Source: Lysobacteraceae bacterium (GTDB lineage: Bacteria; Pseudomonadota; Gammaproteobacteria; Xanthomonadales; Xanthomonadaceae). Taken from it: DNA of 64,000 nucleotides. The notes under the pieces are model-generated. The model had not been told where the DNA came from. It worked only from the letters and a program-made list of their open reading frames with translations, and did not search any database. How positions within the stretch are numbered: the stretch's first letter is position 1; each line of letters opens with the position of its first letter. Position numbers and translations under genes: made by a program. This document shows, piece after piece, positions 12,525 through 19,163 of this stretch. The stretch covers positions 29,893-93,892 of the forward strand of contig QBLY01000009.1 of assembly GCA_003241895.1 (NCBI GenBank), in the 5' to 3' direction.

Positions 12525-13382
12525 GTGAGAGTAAGTGTGGTCTTGCCTGCGAAAAACGAAGCGGAGGGCCTGCGCAGGACACTGCCGGCCCTGAGGGCCT
12601 GCCTGCCCGACGCCGAGGTGATCGTGGTGGACGACGGCTCCACCGATGACACCGCGTCCGTGGCGGCCGGTTTGGGCGCCCGGGTCCTGAGTTCACCCTA
12701 CTCCATGGGGAACGGCGCGGCCATCAAGCGCGGCGCCCGGGCGGCTACCGGGGAGCTGATTGTGTTCATGGACGCCGACGGACAGCATGACCCGGCGCTG
12801 ATTGCCGAACTGCTGGCGAAACTAGACGAAGGCTATGACATGGTCGTTGGCGCCCGAAACGGCAGCGGCCAGGCCAGTGTGGGCCGGGGCCTGGCCAACG
12901 GACTCTACAACCGGCTGGCCAGCTGGATGACCGGGCACGCCATTCTTGACCTGACCTCGGGCTTCAGGGCGGTCAGGGCCGACAAGTTCCGCGAGTTCAT
13001 CCACCTGCTTCCCAACGGTTTCAGTTACCCGACTACCAGCACCATGGCCTTCTTCCGCAGCGCCTACCCGGTGGCATACGTCCAAATCCGGGTCGACAAG
13101 CGCGTGGGAACGGCCAGCCATATCCGGCCACTGAAGGACGGGCTTCGCTTCCTGCTGATCATCTTCAAGATCGCGACGCTTTACTCTCCGCTGAAACTGT
13201 TCATCCCGGCGTCCGCAGTTTTCTTCGTTACCGGCGTCGGGTATTACGCGTATACGTTCACGACCATGGGTCGTTTCACAAACATGAGCACTTTGCTGTT
13301 CAGCGCGGGAGTGATCATTTTTCTGATAGGTTTGGTTTCCGAGCAAATAACATCGCTGACTTACAACCGTACTGGCGAATGA
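12525..13382 (+). CDS. Family 2 glycosyltransferase, polyprenyl-phosphate sugar synthase type (285 aa)
   Basis: DPMS/ArnC-like GT-A enzyme. It begins with VSVVLPAKNEAEGL, has VVDDGSTDDT for nucleotide binding and DADGQHD (residues about 83-89) as metal-binding DxD. The last 75 residues hold two hydrophobic helices, as in membrane-bound undecaprenyl-phosphate mannosyl/glucosyl transferases. The likely product is a polyprenyl-phosphate-linked monosaccharide, the donor used by GT-C enzymes such as the one at 19164. The GTG at 12525 is chosen because GGAGG (12515-12519) lies five bases before it; an in-frame ATG at 12513 has its own GGGAG too close. It is followed, with a 4-bp ATGA overlap, by the methyltransferase at 13379. 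Confidence 0.85.
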   Translation: MRVSVVLPAKNEAEGLRRTLPALRACLPDAEVIVVDDGSTDDTASVAAGLGARVLSSPYSMGNGAAIKRGARAATGELIVFMDADGQHDPALIAELLAKLDEGYDMVVGARNGSGQASVGRGLANGLYNRLASWMTGHAILDLTSGFRAVRADKFREFIHLLPNGFSYPTTSTMAFFRSAYPVAYVQIRVDKRVGTASHIRPLKDGLRFLLIIFKIATLYSPLKLFIPASAVFFVTGVGYYAYTFTTMGRFTNMSTLLFSAGVIIFLIGLVSEQITSLTYNRTGE

Positions 13383-14092
13383 AGTCACTCCGATCCTTGG
13401 CGAGAGTGCTGCGGCATACCCCGCTGCACCCGCAGTGGCTTCTTGGGCCAAAACTCCCACCCGGGGGATTGGGAGATCTTTCGGGGCGAGTATTGGATGT
13501 GGGCTCCGGCGACGGCTGGATTTGGCCGCACCTGCCTAAGCATATTGACTATGTCTCGCTCGACTACCCTGCCACGGGAAAGGCCTTGTATGGGGCTAGG
13601 CCGGCAGTATTTGCGGATGCCGCAGCCCTTCCTTTTCAAGCAGACGCTTTCGAGGCGGTGATCTGTCTCGAGGTCCTCGAGCATGTGAAGGATCCAGGTT
13701 TGGTGCTGTCCGAAGTTGCTCGCGTGCTGAAACCGGGAGGGTGCGCGTGGTTTTCAACGCCATTCCTTTATCCCATACATGACGCGCCGCATGACTTCAC
13801 GCGTTTTACTGAGCACGGCTGGCGCTTCCAGGCCAAAGCACACGGGCTCGATGTGACAGCTGTCCGGAAATCGAACCATGCGATTGCTGCTGCCGCGGTT
13901 CTTTGGTGCTTGGCTATCTCCAGTGCGCCATTGAACCGGGTAGGGCCAAGGGCCTGGTTGGCTGCTGCCCTAGCGATTCTTACCGTTCCCTCCATCAACA
14001 TTTTTGCCTGGGTGCTCTGCCACGTTGTTCCAGACTGGAAAGCCATGGCTTCCGGATACGCTGTGCAGTTAAGAAAGCCTCAGCGATGCTGA
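13379..14092 (+). CDS. Class I SAM-dependent methyltransferase (237 aa)
   Basis: Rossmann methyltransferase: motif I VLDVGSGDGWIW (about residues 38-49), an acidic LDYP region, and LEVLEHVKDPGLVLSEVARVLKPGG typical of the Methyltransf_11 family. The C-terminal part (about 160-220) is hydrophobic and may dock on the membrane. It overlaps the GT2 gene by four bases, so it probably acts on the same glycan or lipid-linked sugar (O-methylation, inferred). Base composition is lower in GC than the flanking pil genes. It converges on the membrane protein at 14080 with a 13-base overlap. Confidence 0.75.
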   Translation: MKSLRSLARVLRHTPLHPQWLLGPKLPPGGLGDLSGRVLDVGSGDGWIWPHLPKHIDYVSLDYPATGKALYGARPAVFADAAALPFQADAFEAVICLEVLEHVKDPGLVLSEVARVLKPGGCAWFSTPFLYPIHDAPHDFTRFTEHGWRFQAKAHGLDVTAVRKSNHAIAAAAVLWCLAISSAPLNRVGPRAWLAAALAILTVPSINIFAWVLCHVVPDWKAMASGYAVQLRKPQRC

Positions 14093-15042
14093 TCACGCGC
14101 TTCGTCGTCGCGTGCTCCTGATGCCAGCAACGCTAACCCGCCGAATACAACGTCCGTGGCAACTGTCCAAAGCCTCATGGCGATCGAGAGAATGATTGCA
14201 TTGCCCACGCCAACTTGCGAAGCCAGCAGGCTGACGATAACCGCCTCGCGGACACCAATTCCAGCCGGCGCGAACACCGCTACGAACCCTATGAGCATTC
14301 CAGAGGTGTTCGCGAAGACGAGCAACGCTACTGTTTCCGCGCTAGTCGAAAGTGGCGTCGGACTCAAGGAAAGATAGATGGCTATGAACACCAACCCATG
14401 CAAAACCCAGGCTGCGGAATAGCGAATTGTCAGTGCAGCGTAGGTTTTCCTGTCTATCTGGATTCGCTGTGGCTGCCTATCAACCTCAGAAAAGCGAGAA
14501 GTCAGCCGTGAAACGCCGCTTAGGGCGAAACCGACCAGGCGATGGCCGAATGCCATGCTGCCGATGGCTGCTGCTACAACACAGACGCCTATCCATGCCG
14601 GGAACGCTGCGAAACTGAATATCGCCGATACAATAGCGGCGGAGTGAAGAACGATCACTTGCTCAAGGGCCGCAGTGTCCACTGCTGCGTCAGTTTCGAT
14701 ACCTTGGGCGGCCATCTTGGCGCCTCTGGCGACAAGGCCCCACACCTTGCCTGGAAGATATTTTCCAAGGGAGAGGAGGGCCAAGTGATGCAACGCCGAC
14801 ATCAGTCTTGTCTTCCTGCCAAGCCGATGGGCAAGAATCCTTTGCCAGCCACCCGCCAGCAATATCCAAGTGGCTGCCTGGAGCGCCAGCGCAAGCACCA
14901 GGAACACGGGTTGGCGGATCGACGGGAGTTCGCTGGTCGCTAGCAGTTTTTCCGCATAGACAACCAAAAAGACGCCGCAACCGGTCAGAAAGAAAAAGAA
15001 CCAGAATCTACGTAATTTCCAAACACCGCCGGCAGTTTTCAT
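14080..15042 (-). CDS. UPF0104 / LPG-synthase-TM-like integral membrane protein (320 aa)
   Basis: About eight hydrophobic segments. The motif FAPAGIGVREA near residue 255 is the hallmark of the lysylphosphatidylglycerol synthase TM / UPF0104 family (AglD- and YbhN-like). No C-terminal aminoacyl-transferase domain is present, so it is not MprF. Members next to glycosyltransferases are often proposed to move or protect lipid-linked sugars; the exact role is unknown. The stop overlaps the 3' end of the convergent methyltransferase by 13 bases, and the start overlaps the stop of the gene at 15039 by four bases, so it belongs to the minus-strand operon starting at 18157. Confidence 0.7.
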   Translation of the reverse strand: MKTAGGVWKLRRFWFFFFLTGCGVFLVVYAEKLLATSELPSIRQPVFLVLALALQAATWILLAGGWQRILAHRLGRKTRLMSALHHLALLSLGKYLPGKVWGLVARGAKMAAQGIETDAAVDTAALEQVIVLHSAAIVSAIFSFAAFPAWIGVCVVAAAIGSMAFGHRLVGFALSGVSRLTSRFSEVDRQPQRIQIDRKTYAALTIRYSAAWVLHGLVFIAIYLSLSPTPLSTSAETVALLVFANTSGMLIGFVAVFAPAGIGVREAVIVSLLASQVGVGNAIILSIAMRLWTVATDVVFGGLALLASGARDDEARDQHR

Positions 15043-15998
15043 TCTGACGCCGTGCCGCTTATGCCGTGGCTCATTGGTGGACGCCGGAACCGGAAGAAAA
15101 TATGCGATGGCTTGCGCAACCTGCCCAGATGGAGAATTCCTGCGGCGATGGGTGCCAAGGCCAACATTAAGCGGTAAAAAAGTGACCGGAAAAGTCTTTT
15201 CTCTCCAGCAATACTTCTCGACAGGATGACCTTCAGCTTGGCAGTAAGCTCAACGTAAGTGACCGATTCGGTCTCGACAATCTCGGCTTCGATGAAGCCT
15301 GCCAAGCCGATCATCCTGCCGAGGGTCGAAGGCGAAAACCACAGAAAATGGTGTGGCGGAAAATCACCATCGCCGAAGCGTCGGTCAAGCGTCGCAAGGA
15401 ATCGGTTCCGATTCGGGACACTGCCTGCAACCCAGCCTCCCGGGCGCACCAGACTGCGAATGTCGGAAAGAAACTGCAACGGGTCAGTCTGGTGTTCAAG
15501 AACTTCGAAGAACGTCACCAAGTCAAACGACCTGCCACCAGTACGGGACTCGATCGCAAAAGGCTCGAGTGTGGTAACCGAGCATGTCCCGGCGCCACAC
15601 CGTTCATTCGCAACGTGAACGCTCTCGGCATCTAAATCAATGCCGGTAACGGATACTCCCGTCAACTGCAGTCTTTTCAAGACAGCACCGTCGCCACAGC
15701 CAATATCCACAGCGGATTCCACATCCCGAGGCAACTGATCAAACAGTGGCTCCGCCCAGCGAGGAAAAGAGCGTCTCCCCGAGTGGTAATCTTCGTACGC
15801 TTCGAAGCCGTGATCGGTGTAAATGGTGAGGTCGACCTTTCGCGGGGTCCAGTGCTCAAGCAGGCAGTTACGGCAATGGTGCAGGAGATAGCGAACGCTG
15901 TTGTGAGGTGAAACATGCGACGCGCCTCGCAATGTCTCCCCATGGCAAAAGGGGCAAAGAAACCGATCCGCTGAATCCGGAGACTTGTCACTATTCAT
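15039..15998 (-). CDS. SAM methyltransferase with N-terminal zinc ribbon (319 aa)
   Basis: Cys pairs C15-xx-C18 and C42-xx-C45 form a small zinc ribbon, followed by a class I methyltransferase domain (motif I VDIGCGDG near residue 98, then FFEVLEHQTDPLQFLSDIRSLVRPGG). This layout is common in carbohydrate-cluster methyltransferases that act on sugar nucleotides or glycan termini. The tail (about 255-300) is hydrophobic and basic. It overlaps the membrane protein at 14080 by four bases. A gap of 147 bases separates it from the upstream epimerase gene. Substrate unknown. Confidence 0.75.
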   Translation of the reverse strand: MNSDKSPDSADRFLCPFCHGETLRGASHVSPHNSVRYLLHHCRNCLLEHWTPRKVDLTIYTDHGFEAYEDYHSGRRSFPRWAEPLFDQLPRDVESAVDIGCGDGAVLKRLQLTGVSVTGIDLDAESVHVANERCGAGTCSVTTLEPFAIESRTGGRSFDLVTFFEVLEHQTDPLQFLSDIRSLVRPGGWVAGSVPNRNRFLATLDRRFGDGDFPPHHFLWFSPSTLGRMIGLAGFIEAEIVETESVTYVELTAKLKVILSRSIAGEKRLFRSLFYRLMLALAPIAAGILHLGRLRKPSHIFFRFRRPPMSHGISGTASE

Positions 15999-16145
15999 TT
16001 TTTAGATCCTGGGCGTTTAAGAAGACTCAGGTTAGTGTGTGCCCAAGCGAGGCGCGTCAGTCTGGGCTAATTACATCCTCGCCTCTGCACAGCAGACTGT
16101 TGGATGCGCAAAATAATGACCGGCCCGAAGGAAGATTGTGCGCGG

Positions 16146-17036
16146 CTAAGGCCGTGCGTTCTCCTTGTGCCAAGCCCAAGCCCGCTCCAGCCCTTCGTGA
16201 AGCGGGGTCGTGGCCCGCCATCCGTACTTCGCTGCGGCATGGAGCGAGTTCGGGACGATGCGTCTGGCGTCCAGCTGACGCGCTGGTTGAAAGCTGACAT
16301 CGAGTTCTTTCCTTGTGACATTCCGAATTGCTTCTACAAGCTGCAGCAGCGAATGCCCCGATCCGGATGAGGCATTGACGACGTCGTATTTCTTGGCCGG
16401 ATCCGCGCAGATCACTCGCGTTAGAAGGTCCGACAGGTCGTCCACATATAGATAGTCGCGTATGTTGCAACCGTCACCCCAGAGATTTAGCGGTTGCCCG
16501 TCGAGGCAACGCTCAAAAGCGGTCGGGATGATTCCGAATCCGGGACGCGAACGTTGCCCAGGGCCGTAGACGTTCGAGGGGCGGACCGAAACGACGGGGT
16601 TGCCAAACTGCAGGCAAAGAGAATGTAGGAAGTGCTCTGCAGCCACTTTGCCCGCGCCGTGGTAGGTTCGCGGCCTCACAGGATCGAGTTCGGTAGCTTC
16701 CCGATCCAGAAGTTCACCGTAAAGCGTTCCGCTTGAGGACAGATAGATCACGCCGCAATGGGGTGCCTGCTGTAGCGCCTGGACCAAGCACAGCGTGGTT
16801 CTCAGGTTGTCATCAAGCTCGTGAAGCGGGTCCGTAGCGCTGCTTGAAGGCGTAGAGGCAGAAGCCGCGTGGACTACCCAGTCGTTGCTGGCCACTATTT
16901 CCGCAAAGTCTTCCGGCTTGTTTGGGGCTAGCGGCCGGATGCCCATAGTGACTCCGTGCCCGCCGGCGCGAAGGCGGGCAACCAAGTTGCTCCCAATGAA
17001 CCCTTCGCCTCCCAATACGTGCGCGGACTTGGTCAT
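16146..17036 (-). CDS. NAD-dependent epimerase/dehydratase, extended SDR (296 aa), catalytic Tyr position is His
   Basis: GalE/RmlB-type short-chain dehydrogenase. The NAD-binding GGEGFIG (residues 9-15) sits right after the first strand. The YLSSSGTLYGE stretch (about 98-108) supplies the catalytic Ser/Thr, and RPSNVYGPGQR and RDYLYVDD are typical sugar-epimerase motifs. The active-site element that normally reads YGASK reads HGAGK here (H126, K130), with a Tyr one place earlier (Y125). Either Y125 shifts in or the chemistry is altered. The start at ATG 17036 is supported by a 4-bp overlap with the stop of the upstream GT4 gene; an ATG at 17090 would add 18 unrelated residues. Confidence 0.8.
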   Translation of the reverse strand: MTKSAHVLGGEGFIGSNLVARLRAGGHGVTMGIRPLAPNKPEDFAEIVASNDWVVHAASASTPSSSATDPLHELDDNLRTTLCLVQALQQAPHCGVIYLSSSGTLYGELLDREATELDPVRPRTYHGAGKVAAEHFLHSLCLQFGNPVVSVRPSNVYGPGQRSRPGFGIIPTAFERCLDGQPLNLWGDGCNIRDYLYVDDLSDLLTRVICADPAKKYDVVNASSGSGHSLLQLVEAIRNVTRKELDVSFQPARQLDARRIVPNSLHAAAKYGWRATTPLHEGLERAWAWHKENARP

Positions 17037-18157
17037 ACCGTCAGCAGTCTCCGATAGATTGCAGCATACCGAGCCGCACATGTGTCCCACGTGCCGAAGT
17101 TCTGCATCGCAAAGGCTCTTCCTGCGGCGCTAAAACGGACTCCGGATTCCGGTTGTTCAATCTCTTCAAGCGCCAGCCCGAATTCATCTTGGCTTTTACA
17201 CACTATGCCAGCGCCAGATGGCTCAAGAAGGCTGCAGTGCGCAGGGAGCGCCGAGGCAACGATGGGCAGGCCGGCGGCCATCGCCTCCAGCATCACCTGG
17301 GGGCGGCCTTCGGGGTGCCGGCTAAGTGAAACTAGGCCAGTGGCAGAAGGGAACCATTTGGCCAGCAAGTCGGATTGACTTACTGGGCCATGGTACGACA
17401 GCCATTCTGGAAGATGGATCGACTCCTGCATCGGTCCAAAAAGATGCAACCGGCGTTGATTGCGTTTGAAGTAACGCTCCCCCCAAACAAGCAGATCCCC
17501 GATCTTGCCGGTCGTGATGCGCGATATGCAGAGCCATTGCTCGGGCTTCTCTGGCCGCCGGACCAGGCTGTAGTACGCCTCATCGATACCGAATGGTACG
17601 CAGTGGATTTCCGCAATATCGCCGAAAGCTGCTCGCAGGTCAGGCACCATCCATTCGGCGTTGGGACAAATGACAGTACGGCGCGCTGAGAAGACCCGCC
17701 GCAGCAGTCTCCTCATTCCCGGCAGACGTAAGAGCCGAAAGTCAGTACCTAGGACGGTAACCAGCAAGGGGCGTTGGTCCTTGGGAATAGGGAGAGCAAC
17801 CTGCAGCCAGTTGGCGTGGACCACGTCGGCTTCTTTCTCCCTCCGATACAGCGCGTGCAGCCGGATAAGCAGTTGGAGGGGTCGAAGAACTGCATTAAGG
17901 CTACCGGTTCGAACAGCATGCGCGATGCCGCCCGCTTTTAGCATGTCGGATAGCCATGCCTCATCTTCAGGGCTGGCGGCACACTCGATATTTTCCGGAT
18001 ATTGCCCTGGGGGGCACCAGGTTTTGAGGCGCAAGTCCCGGCGTCTTGCAAGCGCGAATGTCATCTGCCTTATGAAAAGCCCTCGCCAGTCCGCAGCATC
18101 CGCCGGAAAGGATGTGCTTGCCATGAGCACTTTCATCGGAGGGAAGTTGGCGTCCAT
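17033..18157 (-). CDS. Family 4 (GT-B) glycosyltransferase (374 aa)
   Basis: N-terminal acceptor domain starting KVLMASTSFP, with VHANWLQVALPI and TVLGTDFRLL. The C-terminal nucleotide-sugar domain carries the EX7E element in HPEGRPQVMLEAMAAGLPIVAS (about residues 280-300). GT4 enzymes of this type elongate lipid-linked oligosaccharides or O-antigen at the cytoplasmic face. The start could also be the ATG at 18136 (MKVLMASTSFP); neither has a good ribosome-binding site. It is translationally coupled to the epimerase, and a DegT remnant lies 63 bases upstream. Confidence 0.8.
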   Translation of the reverse strand: MDANFPPMKVLMASTSFPADAADWRGLFIRQMTFALARRRDLRLKTWCPPGQYPENIECAASPEDEAWLSDMLKAGGIAHAVRTGSLNAVLRPLQLLIRLHALYRREKEADVVHANWLQVALPIPKDQRPLLVTVLGTDFRLLRLPGMRRLLRRVFSARRTVICPNAEWMVPDLRAAFGDIAEIHCVPFGIDEAYYSLVRRPEKPEQWLCISRITTGKIGDLLVWGERYFKRNQRRLHLFGPMQESIHLPEWLSYHGPVSQSDLLAKWFPSATGLVSLSRHPEGRPQVMLEAMAAGLPIVASALPAHCSLLEPSGAGIVCKSQDEFGLALEEIEQPESGVRFSAAGRAFAMQNFGTWDTCAARYAAIYRRLLTV

Positions 18158-18220
18158 TGGTCTGTCGATTTTCGCTGGCGTGGGCGAGGTATAGATTATC
18201 CTTAAACGCTTCGTACGGAG

Positions 18221-18412
18221 CTAGTGGGATCCAGTGGACATGAACTCGAGTTCGAGCGCGCGAATGGCAGTCTCTAGTGCAATGGCTCCGTAGCACGTTG
18301 CTACGCAGTGACGCACGCCGAGATGGTGTGCAATTCGTTGTTTGAAGGCTTCGACCAATGACCCGCTGTTAGTCATCCAGTTGCGATCCAGGATGCCGTG
18401 GATCTGCTTCAT
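18221..18412 (-). pseudogene. Remnant of a DegT/DnrJ/EryC1 sugar aminotransferase (about 60 codons)
   Basis: The 63-codon frame reads ILDRNWMTNSGSLVEAFKQR followed by HHLGVRHCVATCYGAIALET, which matches the N-terminal part of PLP-dependent sugar aminotransferases (the LGVKHCVAVSNGT-like segment). A full protein is about 370-400 residues; here the reading ends shortly after the first alpha/beta unit, and the PLP-lysine region is nowhere nearby. An in-frame TGA immediately precedes the ATG. It therefore looks like the stub of a deleted amino-sugar gene at the edge of the variable island. Confidence 0.6.
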
Positions 18413-18678
18413 TCACTCATCCCTCTTACCGATATTGGGATTGCTGATACGAGTTGGAGCCCATCCAATCGGATACGAAGCCGATGAGTCGACCAAAAGC
18501 GACTCTCTTGGCGTGCTAGATCTCCTTCGCCAGCACGTGCCTTGCGATTTCGCCCGCCCAAAGATTCAGATCAGTTAAAAAAAGAAGCGGTATTGACGTG
18601 AAAGGCAGCGCGCTATCCAGACAGGTATGGATCGGCACGTGGCCGGCACCCAGCGGCTGAGCCGCGCCGCCGCCCGCC
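18413..18678. other. Gene-poor stretch between the DegT remnant and the second pilin
   Basis: No recognisable gene. Composition is close to balanced and clearly less GC-rich than the core genes. Minus-strand frames here are short, and one ends in an ATGA overlapping the start of the DegT remnant, so it may be decayed coding sequence. A GCGGC-TCA-GCCGC hairpin lies close after the pilin stop but lacks a T tract. Confidence 0.5.
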
Positions 18679-19098
18679 TTAGCGGCAACTGCTAGGCAGG
18701 TATCTTGCGTCGTGACCGCTGCAGACCCAAGATAAACTACCTCCTTGTTCGATCGGTGCAAGCATAAGGGTCTGGCCTGCGATCTTTGCGTTGGCACTGC
18801 CGGAAAAGAGCACATCGATGCCGCCGGTACCTGTGACCGTGACCGAGCGCACGTAACGACCGTTGATCGAAGTCGGCCCTGCCAAGCCTGCGTCAACATT
18901 GTCAACTGGGAACTGGTTGTTTTCGGCGTGGTAGATAGTGATAGCGGTCTTGGCGCCGGTTGCGAGACCCAATCCTTCCGCCACTTGCGCGCGTGCAACC
19001 GAATCCTGATAGGCGAACAGTGAAATGGCTGCCAAAATGGCGATGATGGCCACCACTATCATTAGTTCAATCAGGGTGAAGCCTCGGGTACGTTTCAT
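18679..19098 (-). CDS. Second type IV pilin, PilA2 (139 aa)
   Basis: Leader MKRTRG, then [18 protein letters not shown], the canonical class IVa prepilin site for PilD cleavage and methylation, with Glu5 of the mature protein present. The mature residue normally Pro22 is Phe here (LFAYQD against LPAYQD in the major pilin). A C-terminal disulfide loop is formed by the Cys of WVCSGHDARYLPSSCR, and the last seven residues YLPSSCR are identical to those of the major pilin. The start is ATG 19098; an upstream frame from 19152 adds residues that do not fit a prepilin. It lies 65 bases after the GT-C gene on the same strand. It may be a minor or alternative pilin subunit. Confidence 0.9.
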   Translation of the reverse strand: MKRTRGFTLIELMIVVAIIAILAAISLFAYQDSVARAQVAEGLGLATGAKTAITIYHAENNQFPVDNVDAGLAGPTSINGRYVRSVTVTGTGGIDVLFSGSANAKIAGQTLMLAPIEQGGSLSWVCSGHDARYLPSSCR

Positions 19099-19163
19099 GC
19101 AAAGCCCCCGCCTTCCGGCGCAAACGGTGATTATGCGATACCCCAGGGACATGCTTGGGGGCG

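Noticed and set aside
18413..18600. Minus-strand short frames considered as the end of a sugar transferase
   Set aside because: I compared the last residues with sugar-transferase tails and saw no convincing match; frames are interrupted by stops.
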